Part shown: one piece after another, positions 8,801 through 16,472 of the stretch | Layout of the letters: each line of letters opens with the position of its first letter | Numbering within the stretch: position 1 is the first letter of the stretch | Assembly (NCBI RefSeq): GCF_026341275.1 | Contig: NZ_JAIFZO010000002.1 | Location: 1,872,361 to 1,936,360 of the forward strand | DNA length: 64,000 bases | Source: Streptomyces ortus | Lineage (GTDB): Bacteria > Actinomycetota > Actinomycetes > Streptomycetales > Streptomycetaceae | Direction: 5' to 3' | Notes under the pieces: model-generated | The model's input: only the letters and a program-made list of their open reading frames with translations | Database searches by the model: none | What the model was told of the DNA's origin: nothing | Made by a program: the position numbers and the translations under genes

Positions 8801-10578
8801 TGGGCGAGGTCGTCCTCGCGTCGGCCGGCGGGCTGTCCACCCGGCCCACCGAGGTGAACATCAGCTCCCCGGACGGGGCGGTCGTCGCCGGGGTCGACGA
8901 GAACGGCAACGTCCGCTTCGACCCGATCACCACGGACCGGCTCGACATCACCGTCACCGAGACGGCTCCGCTGACCGTCCACAACCCCCTCGCGGACGAG
9001 GACATGCAGCTTCCGGTCGGGCTGACCGAGGCGTACGTCCCCGCCCTGGACGACCGCTACCGCACCCCGAAGGCCCTCTCCTCCCGCCCCTTCGAGCTGC
9101 CCTGCGGGAAGGGTCCGACGCTCGCCGTCGACGACGAGCTGTACGAGACGAGCGCGAAGGGAACGGTCGGCGACCTGGTGGCGCGGCGCCCGGTCGAGCT
9201 GATCCTCTGTCAGGACGGGCGCGCGGACGGCGACCTGTCGCTCGACTCGGGCGCGCACCGGGTCGAGGCGGGCGACGCGGGCCCGCTGGCCGTCACCGAC
9301 GTGACCCTGACCCGCGGCACGGTCACCACCCCGGCCACGCAGAGCCGTGAACTGGGCATACGGGACTGGCTCGGCGACCGCCGCGAGGTCACCGTCGGCT
9401 CGGGCGCGGCGTCCTACCTGACGACGTACGAGAACTTCAACGACGGCTGGAAGGCGACGCTGAACGGCCGCGAACTCGACCCGGTGCGCCTCGACGGCTG
9501 GCAGCAGGGCTGGCGGATCCCGGCGGGCGAGGGCGGCACGGTGAAGCTCTCGTACGGACCGTCCACGGTGTACGAGGCCGGGCTGATCGGCGGCGGTGTC
9601 GGGGTCCTCGTCCTGGCGGGGCTCGCGCTCTTCCGGCGGCGCTCACCCAATCCGGACGCGCCCTCGCCGGTGCCGCCGCCGCCCGGCCTGATCCTGGGCA
9701 CGGTCGCGCTCACCCTGGTGGGGATCGTGATCGCCGGGTTCCTCGCGCTGCTGGTGCCGGTACTGGCGCTGCTCGCCCGGCGACGGCACGAGGTGCTCGT
9801 ACCCCTCGCGTTCCTCGCGCTCGCGGGGGCGGGGATCGCCGCGGCCACGGGGGCCGGGCAGCCGGTCGGCGAGGGCGCCGGGGCATTCGGGCACACGGCC
9901 CAACTACTGGCGCTGACGGGCCTGTTCGCGGGCCTGGTGACGATCGGCGGGCCCGCGTACGGCAGGCGGGGCGGACCGGGTGGCGGCCCGGGCACCAGTC
10001 CCACGGGCCCGAGCGCGCTGCCGCCTCCGCTCCCGGGGTCCGAAGCCCCGACGGCACCGCTGCCGCAGCGGACGCGAGGGGAGCACGGGGATCCCGGGGC
10101 CGCGAGTCCCGGGGCCGCGAGTCCCGGAGCCGCGGGTCCCGGAGCAGGACCCGGAGCAGGACCCGGAGCGGGTCCAGGGGTGAGCACCGCGCCCGGCGCG
10201 CCTGCGCGGCACGGGGTAACCGATGCCCCTCGTGCAGCCGGAACTCCGGGTGCACCGGATGCGCCGGATGCGCCGGGACGCCCGGGAGCGTCGGACGGGC
10301 CGAGTGCGCCAGGTGCACCGGGTGCGCCGGGAGGACCCGGAGCACCCGGTGTCTCGGGCGCGTTGCCGGTGCCCTTCTCGCCGGCCGGTCCGCCGGCCGG
10401 CGGGTCCGGGCCGACCGTCTCGGCCCGTGGGCCGGGGTCACCGCGCACGCCGTTCCCCGGACCGGGGCCCGGCGCCGAACAGCCCGCGGACCGTGGGAGG
10501 ACCGGTCGCCGTGGGAGTTCCGGGAGCCGTGGGAGTTCCGGGAGCCGTGGGCGTTCCGGGGAAGGGGAGGGCGCATGA
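5842..10578 (+). CDS. AftD-like alpha-(1->3)-arabinofuranosyltransferase (DUF3367), GT-C membrane enzyme
   Basis: 1578 residues from ATG 5842, which overlaps the previous stop as ATGA; a GTG two codons earlier (5836) is possible. The N-terminal half is a polytopic GT-C membrane domain with about ten hydrophobic segments (for example LLGFWAVVLVLFLAV). The periplasmic part holds two discoidin-like (F5/8C) carbohydrate-binding modules, near residues 725-835 (NAFDGNPDTAWAEGA) and 945-1040 (NLTDGDLTTAWIAGD). More TMs follow near 1245-1380. The last 180 or so residues are a Gly/Ala/Pro low-complexity tail. Mycobacterial AftD adds arabinofuranose to cell-wall arabinan from decaprenyl-phospho-arabinose. 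Streptomyces lacks arabinogalactan of that type, so the acceptor here is unknown. Confidence 0.85.
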   Translation: MTSTVQAPPPAATRPLAPAPGPEQGPRSRRWLLGFWAVVLVLFLAVDPGRQTFDTKLGVALDPGQFLADLGQLWHDRGGFGGIADQYVGYAFPMLPYYWLTDLISVPVWLAERLWMSLIVAVAFWGALRLAERLDIGGSASRLLGAVVYALWPVFTIVVGSTSAAALPGAFLPWVLLPLTNDRHSARVAALRSALFIPFMGGVNAASTLASLLPVGLYLLSRPRGPRQRKLIAWWVPGVLLATAWWVVPLLVLGVYGENFLPYVESARTTTDTMAATESLRGAGNWVAYLHFNEAWLPAGWTVTASVVAVVSSALAAGLGLAGLARRDIPERRWLVLTVLTAALITLAGYGGSFGAPFHGVVQDWLDGGLAPFRNIYKFQTGLALALALGLAHLVGVAARAQGARPIRGRRYAALIAAVLVLPGLAWPYLNGSILQPGSFQELPKYWKSTASWLEKYSPDSRALVVPATAHGIFTWGSTIDQPLDVLADSRWAQRDYVPFGTAGNRRAMDAVEQSLQTGGEVPGLADYLGRAGVHYVVVRNDLDPDQLGYVPTTTVKRTLEQSGYRRLTGFGPLMTGGRIAENTPIQIEGLYPRQRAVEIYEPAADVPRPGQAGLKAVADTAVVSGGPEALLPLAADPAMRDRATVLTGDNHPGLGSPGLQVVGDGLRRADTRFGLVGANTSYTYTRTERNHSGSYQDAGEKPHQILPSDGIGHQTVAELRGARSVTASSSGNWLYHLPQYDPVNAFDGNPDTAWAEGAVGSADGQWLRIGFTGETEVPASIRVTPLPQQSVRSAPTRVRVETERGSETSTLRADGSRQRIKSPEGPSSWLKVTVVESTARHAGLSGAGFSEISVPDVQVTRMLRLPRDAENTDAAAETVSLHRATDPGSFSPTGTEVGLHRRWTSDAAGTYAVKASAIPVPGDALDALLYDVAPEQNDRITATAGSTARLGTGLSPRNLTDGDLTTAWIAGDDPTIRLSWEGKQPVGEVVLASAGGLSTRPTEVNISSPDGAVVAGVDENGNVRFDPITTDRLDITVTETAPLTVHNPLADEDMQLPVGLTEAYVPALDDRYRTPKALSSRPFELPCGKGPTLAVDDELYETSAKGTVGDLVARRPVELILCQDGRADGDLSLDSGAHRVEAGDAGPLAVTDVTLTRGTVTTPATQSRELGIRDWLGDRREVTVGSGAASYLTTYENFNDGWKATLNGRELDPVRLDGWQQGWRIPAGEGGTVKLSYGPSTVYEAGLIGGGVGVLVLAGLALFRRRSPNPDAPSPVPPPPGLILGTVALTLVGIVIAGFLALLVPVLALLARRRHEVLVPLAFLALAGAGIAAATGAGQPVGEGAGAFGHTAQLLALTGLFAGLVTIGGPAYGRRGGPGGGPGTSPTGPSALPPPLPGSEAPTAPLPQRTRGEHGDPGAASPGAASPGAAGPGAGPGAGPGAGPGVSTAPGAPARHGVTDAPRAAGTPGAPDAPDAPGRPGASDGPSAPGAPGAPGGPGAPGVSGALPVPFSPAGPPAGGSGPTVSARGPGSPRTPFPGPGPGAEQPADRGRTGRRGSSGSRGSSGSRGRSGEGEGA
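10080..10565 (+). repeat. Coding low-complexity tandem repeats in AftD-like tail
   Basis: In-frame microrepeats encode collagen-like and Gly-rich stretches. Around 10095-10180 they give GAASPGAASPGAAGPGAGP, and around 10245-10350 runs of (P/D)-A-P-G. At 10510-10560 an 18-base unit (cgtgggagttccgggagc) occurs twice plus a partial copy, encoding GSSGSR repeats. All units are multiples of three bases, so copy-number changes keep the frame. Confidence 0.75.
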
Positions 10579-11951
10579 CCGCCGTGGAGCACCCCGCACG
10601 CGACGGCACCGGTGGTCCCGCCGGGCAGCCCGCCCGCGTTCCGTTCCCCGTCGTGGACGAGGTCGCCCGGCACTGCCTCCAGGAGGAGGAACCGGAGACC
10701 GTCCACATCGAGGTCCATCTGCCGGGCCACCTCGACCCGGACCGCCTGCGAAGGGCGTTCGCCGGGGCCCTGCACCGCCACCCCCGCATCCTGATGCGCG
10801 AGGCGACCCGCCCCTGGTACGGCAGGCGCTACGAGTGGGAGCTGACCCCCGAGGCCGACGTGGAGGCCGTCCTGTTCCCGGCGCCCGACCGGGACGCGCT
10901 GAAGCACGCCCGGGAGCGGGCCCTGCGCGACGCCCCGCCGCTCTCGGCCTCGCCCCCGATCCGGCTGGAGGTGGTCCGGGACCCCGCGGACGACGGCGCG
11001 GTCCTGTTCCTCACCATCAACCACACCGCGCTCGACGGCCCGGCCTGTCTGCGGGTCCTGGCGACCGCGGCGGAACTGTACGGCGGCCGGGACAACTCCC
11101 CGGCGGCGCCCCCCACGCGCACCACGGACGAGACACCGCGCGCCCCCGACACCCCCTCCACCTGGGCACCGCCCGCCCGGGTGGCCCACGGCACCCCGGG
11201 ACCGCCCCAGCAGCACGGCAACGGCATGCTCGTCACCGAGCTGAGCGTCCCGCGGCGCCCCAAGGGCTCCCCGTACACCGTCAACGACCAGCTGATGGCC
11301 GCCACCGCCCTGACGATCGCGCACTGGAACCGCGAACACGGCGCCCGGCCGCGCCCCCTGCGCATCACCATGCCGGTGGACGACCGCCCGCGAGGCACGG
11401 ACATGCCGATCGGCAACGGCACGCGGCTCGTCGAGGTCCCCTTCGCCCCCGAGGAACTGGACGCCTCCGACATGGCCGCGCTGCTGCGCCGCACGGCGGA
11501 CCGCACCCGCGCTCTCAAGGCCCAGCCGCGCCCCCAACTGGGGCACGGTGCCTCCCTGTTGACGGCGCCCGTGGTGCCCGTCGCCTGGCGGGCCGCGTTC
11601 ACCAGAGGACTGCGCAGAGCCGCCGGACCCTGGACGTCGACCACCCTGCTGAGCAACATCGGCCGTGTGCCGTACGCCCTGGACTTCGGGGAGGAGGCCG
11701 GGCGGGCGCACGCCGTGTGGTTCTCGGCGCCCGCCCGGATGCCGCGCGGGCTGACGGTGACGACGGCCGCCACGGCGGGCCGGCTGCACGTGGCGCTGCG
11801 CTGGTCGCGCGCCCTGCTGAACCACGGCGACGGCAGCCACCTGCGTGACCTCTTCGAGCACTACCTGCACGCGACGGAACACGCCACGAACCGCCCCACG
11901 GATCACCCCACAGATCGCCGCACGGACCGCCACCCGGGGAGCGCACCATGA
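10575..11951 (+). CDS. Condensation-domain/PapA-like acyltransferase
   Basis: 458 residues, starting in an ATGA overlap with the AftD-like gene. The N-terminal half has the chloramphenicol-acetyltransferase-like core with LFLTINHTALDGPACLRVL. This is the HxxxDG catalytic motif (His150, Asp154), with the usual first His of HHxxxDG replaced by Asn. The second half contains YALDFGEEAG, comparable to the DFGW motif of PapA and condensation enzymes, with Trp replaced by Glu. Free-standing members move acyl groups from CoA or carrier-protein thioesters to hydroxyls or amines. No carrier protein is nearby, so O-acylation of the glycan or lipid made by the neighbours is the likeliest role (inference). 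Confidence 0.78.
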   Translation: MTAVEHPARDGTGGPAGQPARVPFPVVDEVARHCLQEEEPETVHIEVHLPGHLDPDRLRRAFAGALHRHPRILMREATRPWYGRRYEWELTPEADVEAVLFPAPDRDALKHARERALRDAPPLSASPPIRLEVVRDPADDGAVLFLTINHTALDGPACLRVLATAAELYGGRDNSPAAPPTRTTDETPRAPDTPSTWAPPARVAHGTPGPPQQHGNGMLVTELSVPRRPKGSPYTVNDQLMAATALTIAHWNREHGARPRPLRITMPVDDRPRGTDMPIGNGTRLVEVPFAPEELDASDMAALLRRTADRTRALKAQPRPQLGHGASLLTAPVVPVAWRAAFTRGLRRAAGPWTSTTLLSNIGRVPYALDFGEEAGRAHAVWFSAPARMPRGLTVTTAATAGRLHVALRWSRALLNHGDGSHLRDLFEHYLHATEHATNRPTDHPTDRRTDRHPGSAP

Positions 11952-12715
11952 CCACGGCCCCGCCCCGCAGGCCGCCACACGGATCGCACGGACCCCACGG
12001 ACCGCACGGACTGCGGGACTTCTACGAGGACCCCGCCGTCCCCGTCGCCTCCGGCGCCCCCCGCAGCCTGCGCCAGGCCCGGATGCTCGCGGACGCGCTC
12101 GGCCCCGCCACCTCCGGCCCGCGCACGGTCCTGGACATCGGCTGCGGCGACGGCAGCGCCGCCGCGACCGCCGCGCCCCTGCTCGCCGGCCACCGCATCG
12201 TCGGCGTCGACTGGTCCCAGGACGCCCTCAGACGCGCCCACGCCCGCCTCCCGTACGCGGTACGCGGCGAACTCACCGACGGCGGACTGCCGTTCAGGTC
12301 CGCCTGCGCCGACGCCGTCCTGTTCAGCGAGGTCGTGGAACACCTCGTCGACCCGGACGCGGCACTCGACGAGCTCCATCGGATCCTCCGCCCCGGAGGT
12401 CATCTCATGCTCTCCACACCCAACCTGGCCGCCTGGTACAACCGGGCCCTGCTCCTCGCCGGCGTCCAGCCCGTCTTCTCCGAGGTGAGCCTGCGCGCGA
12501 TCCACGGTCGCCCCGGCAAGGAGGTGGTGGGCCATCTGCGGCTCTACACCCCCCGCGCCCTGCGGGAGTTCGTGACCGCGTCGGGCTTCGAGGTCGTCCG
12601 GCTGCGGGGCGCGCCCTTCCACGGCGTGCCCCGGCCGCTGCGCCCGCTGGACCGGCTGGCGTGCCGTGTCCCGTCGATGGCCTCGATCCTTCTCCTGCAC
12701 GCGCGAAGGACGTAG
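11948..12715 (+). CDS. Class I SAM-dependent methyltransferase
   Basis: 255 residues; the ATG overlaps the previous stop (ATGA). Motif I is VLDIGCGDGSAAATAAPLL, with the strand-2 acid in IVGVDWSQDALRRA. ADAVLFSEVVEHLVDPDAALDELHRILRPGG is a textbook Methyltransf_11 stretch (split here by eye into VVEHLVDP and LRPGG). The C-terminal part (HLRLYTPRALREFVTASGFEVVRL) resembles UbiE/UbiG-like and sugar methyltransferases. The substrate is unknown. It belongs to the same translationally coupled series as the glycosyltransferase and AftD-like genes. Confidence 0.88.
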   Translation: MTTAPPRRPPHGSHGPHGPHGLRDFYEDPAVPVASGAPRSLRQARMLADALGPATSGPRTVLDIGCGDGSAAATAAPLLAGHRIVGVDWSQDALRRAHARLPYAVRGELTDGGLPFRSACADAVLFSEVVEHLVDPDAALDELHRILRPGGHLMLSTPNLAAWYNRALLLAGVQPVFSEVSLRAIHGRPGKEVVGHLRLYTPRALREFVTASGFEVVRLRGAPFHGVPRPLRPLDRLACRVPSMASILLLHARRT

Positions 12716-12718
12716 ACC

Positions 12719-13732
12719 ATGTGGTGGGGAGTGGCCGCGGCCCTGCTGGCGAACGTGCTCTACAGCGCGGGATTCGTTCTGGAGAAACGGGCGCTCGCGG
12801 CCCTGCCCGAGGTGAGCGTCCGCCGCCCCGCCCGGCTGCTGCGGCTGGTCCTCGGCAGCCGGCTGTGGATCGGCGGCTCCCTCGCCCTCGCCTCGGGCTT
12901 CGGCGCGCAGCTCGTCGTCTACCGCACCCTGCCGATCGCCGCCGCGCAGGGACTCTTCGTCTCCGGGCTCGTCATCCTCGTCCTGCTCTCCTCGGTGCTG
13001 CTCGGCGAGGAGACCTCGGGCCGCGAACGGTACGCGCTCGGGGCGATCCTGCTCGCGCTCCTGATGGTGGTGCTGTCCCTGAAGGAGGGCTCGGACACGG
13101 TCAGCCGCAGCGCCCCGGCCCCGCTGATCCTGCTGGTCTGCGTCCCCTCGCTCACCCTGGGCGTCTGGCTGTACGGGTCCGCCGAGCGCCGCGCCCGCCA
13201 CCGGCACCGCATGCCGACGACGGGCGTCGAGTACGGCGTGGCGGTGGGCCTGCTGTACGGGGTCAGTTCGCTGGCCATCAAGGGCGTGTCGAGCCACCTC
13301 ACCGGGAGCGGGGTCGGCGGTGCGGTGCTCGGGCTGCTGCGCTCCCCGTACCCGTATCTCCTGCTCTTCACCGGGGCGTTCGGCCTCGTCATGTCGCAGG
13401 CGGCGCTGCAGCGCTGCCGGGCCTCGCTGATCGTGCCGGTCTGCACGACGGTGACCTGTCTGTTCACGGCGGTGCTCGGCACGGTCGCGTTCGGCGAGGC
13501 GCTGCCCGAGGACCCGCTGCGGCTGGCGCTGCGGACCGGCGGTACGGCGCTGGCGGTCTCCGTACTCCTCGTGATGCCCAAGCACGACCAACCGCCGGAA
13601 CAGCAACCCTTGTACCCCACACGGGAGTTGACCAGTCATGAACCCGGACGACCCGCTGCTGAAGATACTGGCGTGCCCGCTGGACAAGGGCCCGCTGCAT
13701 CTCCTCGGAAGGGAGAAGGAAACGGCGGGTGA
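12719..13732 (+). CDS. EamA/DMT-type multi-helix transporter
   Basis: 337 residues with about nine or ten hydrophobic helices in a duplicated arrangement, starting MWWGVAAALLANVLYSAGFVL. The motif GFVLEKRALAALP and the second-half LVMSQAALQRCRASLIVPV fit the drug/metabolite transporter superfamily and the related NIPA/YkkC-like membrane proteins. The start follows the methyltransferase stop by three bases. A polar C-terminal extension of about 45 residues is encoded over the next gene, giving a 95-base out-of-frame overlap. It could move a precursor or lipid intermediate for the glycan pathway, but the substrate is not predictable. Confidence 0.8.
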   Translation: MWWGVAAALLANVLYSAGFVLEKRALAALPEVSVRRPARLLRLVLGSRLWIGGSLALASGFGAQLVVYRTLPIAAAQGLFVSGLVILVLLSSVLLGEETSGRERYALGAILLALLMVVLSLKEGSDTVSRSAPAPLILLVCVPSLTLGVWLYGSAERRARHRHRMPTTGVEYGVAVGLLYGVSSLAIKGVSSHLTGSGVGGAVLGLLRSPYPYLLLFTGAFGLVMSQAALQRCRASLIVPVCTTVTCLFTAVLGTVAFGEALPEDPLRLALRTGGTALAVSVLLVMPKHDQPPEQQPLYPTRELTSHEPGRPAAEDTGVPAGQGPAASPRKGEGNGG

Positions 13733-13934
13733 GCAGGCCGCCGAGGGCACGGGGGCCGCGCTGTACAACCCCCGGCTGCGGCGCCGATATCCGATCGTGG
13801 ACGGCATCCCGCAGCTCCTGCCGTCCTCCGGCGAGCAGGTGACGGACGACGAGCACGAGGATCTGCTGCTGCGGATCACCGGCGACGACGACTCGGCGGC
13901 TCCCGCGGCGGACCCCGGAAGCCGGGGGCGATGA
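13638..13934 (+). CDS. Trm112-like small protein (UPF0434/YcaR type), degenerate zinc site
   Basis: 98 residues. The start MNPDDPLLKILACPLDKGPL and the core YPIVDGIPQLLP are the two hallmarks of the Trm112/YcaR fold. The usual CPxC zinc knuckle is reduced to CPLD and the second Cys pair is absent. A GGGAG-type site precedes the ATG. The gene overlaps the transporter gene by 95 bases in another frame and ends seven bases before the FkbM methyltransferase start. In eukaryotes and some bacteria Trm112 proteins bind and activate SAM methyltransferases. Three methyltransferases are encoded here, so an activating role is a reasonable guess. Confidence 0.78.
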   Translation: MNPDDPLLKILACPLDKGPLHLLGREKETAGEQAAEGTGAALYNPRLRRRYPIVDGIPQLLPSSGEQVTDDEHEDLLLRITGDDDSAAPAADPGSRGR

Positions 13935-13938
13935 CGCC

Positions 13939-14832
13939 ATGACCCTGGCAGCCCGCCTGGCCCCCTTCGTGCCCGTGCGGCTGGTCGCCTCCGCCGCCCG
14001 GCTGGTGTATCCGCGCTTCGAGCCCGAGCTGGCCCGGCTCGGCGACCTCTGCCCCTCCGGCTGCGGAACCGCCGTGGACGTCGGTGGCTGGTACGGCCCT
14101 TGGACCCGCCGTCTCTCACGCCGGGCCCGGCGCGTGGTGACGGTCGAACCGGTCCCGCACCTGGCCCGGCTGATCACCGCCGCGACGCCCGGGAACGTCC
14201 AGGTCGTGCGTGCCGCCGCGAGCGACAGGACCGGCACGGCCCGGCTGTGGCTGCCGCCCGGCGACCAGGGCGACCGGGGTGTCTCGTCCCTGGTCCGGCG
14301 GGACATCCACGCCCGCGCCCTGGACGTCCCCTGCCTCACCCTGGACAGCCTGAACCTCCACGACGTCGGCTTCGTCAAGATCGACGTGGACGGCGGCGAA
14401 CTGGCGGTCCTGCGCGGCGCGGCCACCCTCCTCGCCCGGGACCGCCCGGCCCTGTTCATCGAGCTGGAGGCCCGCATCCAGCCCGTCGACACGGTCGTCT
14501 CCCACCTCTCCGAGCGGGGTTACGAGGGCTGGGTGCTGCCCGGCGACACCTGGCTGCCGCTGTCCTCCTTCGACCTGGAGGCCCACCAGGCGCGCACCTC
14601 GCACGTGGTCTCCCAGGGTCTGCTGCGCCGCGTGCTGCCCTTCCGGGGCCCGGGATACGTCCGGTACGTGAACTCGGTGCTCTTCCTCCCCGACGGCCGG
14701 ACGCCGGGCGGGCGGCACGAGAGGCCCGAGGAGCACGAGGAGCACGAGAGGGACGAGGAGCACGAGGGGCACGTACGGCGTGCGGGGCGCGTACGCGACG
14801 ATGGGTCGCATGCCTTCCGCCAAGCCGGCTAG
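13939..14832 (+). CDS. FkbM-family SAM methyltransferase
   Basis: 297 residues. The SAM site is TAVDVGGWYGPWTRRLSR, the strand-2 acid is in VVTVEPVPHLARL, and the FkbM signature VGFVKIDVDGGELAVLRGA lies in the middle, followed by LFIELEARI. FkbM enzymes O-methylate sugars, polyketides and lipids. The conserved fold ends near residue 260. The last 35 or so residues are a His/Glu/Arg low-complexity tail (EEHEEHERDEEHEGH) from short tandem repeats. The 3' end overlaps the next ORF by 23 bases. Confidence 0.87.
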   Translation: MTLAARLAPFVPVRLVASAARLVYPRFEPELARLGDLCPSGCGTAVDVGGWYGPWTRRLSRRARRVVTVEPVPHLARLITAATPGNVQVVRAAASDRTGTARLWLPPGDQGDRGVSSLVRRDIHARALDVPCLTLDSLNLHDVGFVKIDVDGGELAVLRGAATLLARDRPALFIELEARIQPVDTVVSHLSERGYEGWVLPGDTWLPLSSFDLEAHQARTSHVVSQGLLRRVLPFRGPGYVRYVNSVLFLPDGRTPGGRHERPEEHEEHERDEEHEGHVRRAGRVRDDGSHAFRQAG

Positions 14833-15451
14833 CGCCGCCCCGTTCACCCCGCTCGACTTCCAGCTCGTGCTGCTGCGCCGCATGGCCGACCACAACGCGG
14901 ACCTCGTGGAGGACGCCCGCCACACGCTGGGGGTCTCGGTCGCCGAGATGCGTGAGGCCAACCGGCGCTGGCAGGCGATGCGGCACGCGCCGCGCAGCCG
15001 GGGCGCGGTCTCGCGGTACCGGTCGATCCTGGGCGACCCCGAGTCGGTGACGCCCCGGCGGATCGGCGACCTGTCCTGCGAGGCGCTGCTGTGGCCGGTC
15101 CCCCTCTGGCCGGACCTGCGCTTCGAGGTGCTGGTGGCGCCGGGCGGGGTGGCCTGGAACGAGTGGCTGGTCCGCGCGCCGGGCGCCCCCGGTCCGGAGC
15201 TGCGGTCGCCGGCCGACCTGACGCCCTGGTCCTGCACGGTCGACGAGGCCGCCCGTGCCTTCGCGCCGGTCCGTCCGCTGGAGGGGTCGGCGCCGACGCG
15301 CTGGGGGCTCGCCTTCACGGCGCCGGACGGCCCGAACGGCCCGACCGTCCCGGACGGCCCGACCGTCCCGGACAGTGCGCCGCGGGACTACGTCGCGGAG
15401 TTCACGTACGGGCTGCTTCAGCGTGTGGCGGTCACCGGGCCGCGGCGCTGA
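14810..15451 (+). CDS. Conserved-looking hypothetical protein, soluble
   Basis: 213 residues from ATG 14810; ATG 14801 in the same frame is an alternative. The N-terminal part is helical (LDFQLVLLRRMADHNADLVEDARHTLG), followed by REANRRWQAMRHAPRSRGAVS, then a more globular part (LWPDLRFEVLVAPGGVAWNEWLV). A short repeat (GPNGPTVPDGPTVPD) lies near the end. There are no membrane segments and no catalytic motif I recognise. It overlaps the FkbM gene start-to-stop and converges on the ATP-grasp gene with a 20-base 3' overlap. Function unknown. Confidence 0.7.
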   Translation: MPSAKPASAAPFTPLDFQLVLLRRMADHNADLVEDARHTLGVSVAEMREANRRWQAMRHAPRSRGAVSRYRSILGDPESVTPRRIGDLSCEALLWPVPLWPDLRFEVLVAPGGVAWNEWLVRAPGAPGPELRSPADLTPWSCTVDEAARAFAPVRPLEGSAPTRWGLAFTAPDGPNGPTVPDGPTVPDSAPRDYVAEFTYGLLQRVAVTGPRR

Positions 15452-16322
15452 CGACGGCCTGGGCGACGACCGGCACGGAGTCCTCGTGCAGGAAGAGGAA
15501 GAGATTGGGCTCGACGAGCTCCAGCTCCATGACGCGGGGCGCCCCGTCGTCGCCGTCCACCAGGTCCACGCGCGCGTAGAGCAGCTCCGGCGCACCGGGC
15601 ACGGCGGCCAACGCCCGCTCGGCGACGGCGAGTTCGGCCTCGCTCGGCTGCCAGGTCCGCAGATCGGGGTGCGCGACCTTCTTCTCGTCGAAGGCGGTGC
15701 CGGGTTCGAGGACGGCCCCCTTGCGGATGGCGTGCAGAAGACGCCCGCCGAAGAACACGAGGGCCCTCTCCCCCGCCGTGTCGATACTCCGCACGTACGG
15801 CTGCACGATCGCGGTCAGCCCTTCGGCGTGCATGCGCTCAAGTTGCCGTACGGCGGTCTCGTGGTCCTCGGGGGTGTAGCGGGCCGCGTACCGGGCTCCG
15901 GCCCCCGAGGTCGGCTTGACGACGTACTCGCGGTCGCCGGGCAGGTCGACCGGGTCGCCCGGAGCGAGGTAGGCGGTGTCGACGACGGGCACACCCGCGG
16001 CGGCCAGGTCGCCCAGATACCGCTTGTCGGCGTTCCACCGCACCACCTCCGGCGGGTTGGCCAGCGTCGTCGCGGCCCCGCACCGGTCGGCCCACGCCAG
16101 GAACTCGGCGGCCCGCCAGCTGTAGTCCCAGGTGGAACGGATGAGTACGAGGTCGAAGCGGCCCCACTCGACGCCGGGGTCGTCCCAGCACTCGACGGAG
16201 ACCTCCGCACCCGCCCCCGCCTGCCGCACCGCGTCCGCGAGGACGGGCAGGTCACGGTCGTACCCGGACTCCAGCACCTCCTGGCAGGTGACCAGGGCGA
16301 TGCGGGGAATGGTGCGTGCCAC
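15432..16322 (-). CDS. ATP-grasp domain protein (peptide/amino-acid ligase type)
   Basis: 296 residues. The N-terminal pre-ATP-grasp domain has RIALVTCQEVLE and DLVLIRSTWDYSW. The nucleotide-binding part has REYVVKPTSGAGARYAARY (glycine-rich loop after the conserved Lys), AIVQPYVRSIDTAGERALVFF, and a terminal metal-binding VMELELVEPNLFLFL. This last motif is typical of DcsG/RimK-like stand-alone ligases. Such enzymes form an amide bond through an acyl-phosphate. Substrates are unknown. It is divergent from the MerR-PP2C gene, and a 13-base palindrome lies between them. Confidence 0.85.
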   Translation of the reverse strand: MARTIPRIALVTCQEVLESGYDRDLPVLADAVRQAGAGAEVSVECWDDPGVEWGRFDLVLIRSTWDYSWRAAEFLAWADRCGAATTLANPPEVVRWNADKRYLGDLAAAGVPVVDTAYLAPGDPVDLPGDREYVVKPTSGAGARYAARYTPEDHETAVRQLERMHAEGLTAIVQPYVRSIDTAGERALVFFGGRLLHAIRKGAVLEPGTAFDEKKVAHPDLRTWQPSEAELAVAERALAAVPGAPELLYARVDLVDGDDGAPRVMELELVEPNLFLFLHEDSVPVVAQAVVSAAAR

Positions 16323-16354
16323 GGCGGGCTCCTCAGACGGTGTATCGGCTCACT

Positions 16355-16367
16355 CCGGTAATACCGG
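16355..16367. promoter_or_regulatory. Perfect 13-base palindrome between divergent genes
   Basis: CCGGTA-A-TACCGG at 16355-16367 is perfectly symmetrical about the central A. It lies 33 bases upstream of the ATP-grasp start and upstream of the MerR-PP2C promoter. It could be an operator for either gene. Confidence 0.4.
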
Positions 16368-16418
16368 TCGCAGGTTAACAACCGCCCCAGGAACCGGCCC
16401 GAGAATTAAAAGGGCCAC

Positions 16419-16449
16419 TTGACCTTCACCTTCGGTGAGACCACACCAT
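16419..16449 (+). promoter_or_regulatory. MerR-type promoter with palindrome in a 19-base spacer
   Basis: A TTGACC -35 (16419-16424) and a weak CACCAT -10 (16444-16449) are separated by 19 bases. The spacer holds the palindrome TCACC-TTC-GGTGA (16426-16438). A long spacer containing dyad symmetry is the hallmark of MerR-activated promoters, in which the protein untwists the DNA. The downstream gene encodes a MerR domain, so autoregulation is likely. Confidence 0.55.
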
Positions 16450-16472
16450 CGGTGCCGGAAGGGAGAAACGCC

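Noticed and set aside
5749..9258. 1169-codon minus-strand open frame opposite the AftD-like gene
   Set aside because: It is a high-GC shadow; the plus-strand frame carries clear domains and couplings, and the antisense product is Arg/Gly/His-rich without motifs.
16419..16472. Upstream start for the MerR-PP2C gene
   Set aside because: The sequence holds the -35, the spacer palindrome and the -10; the ribosome site fits ATG 16473.
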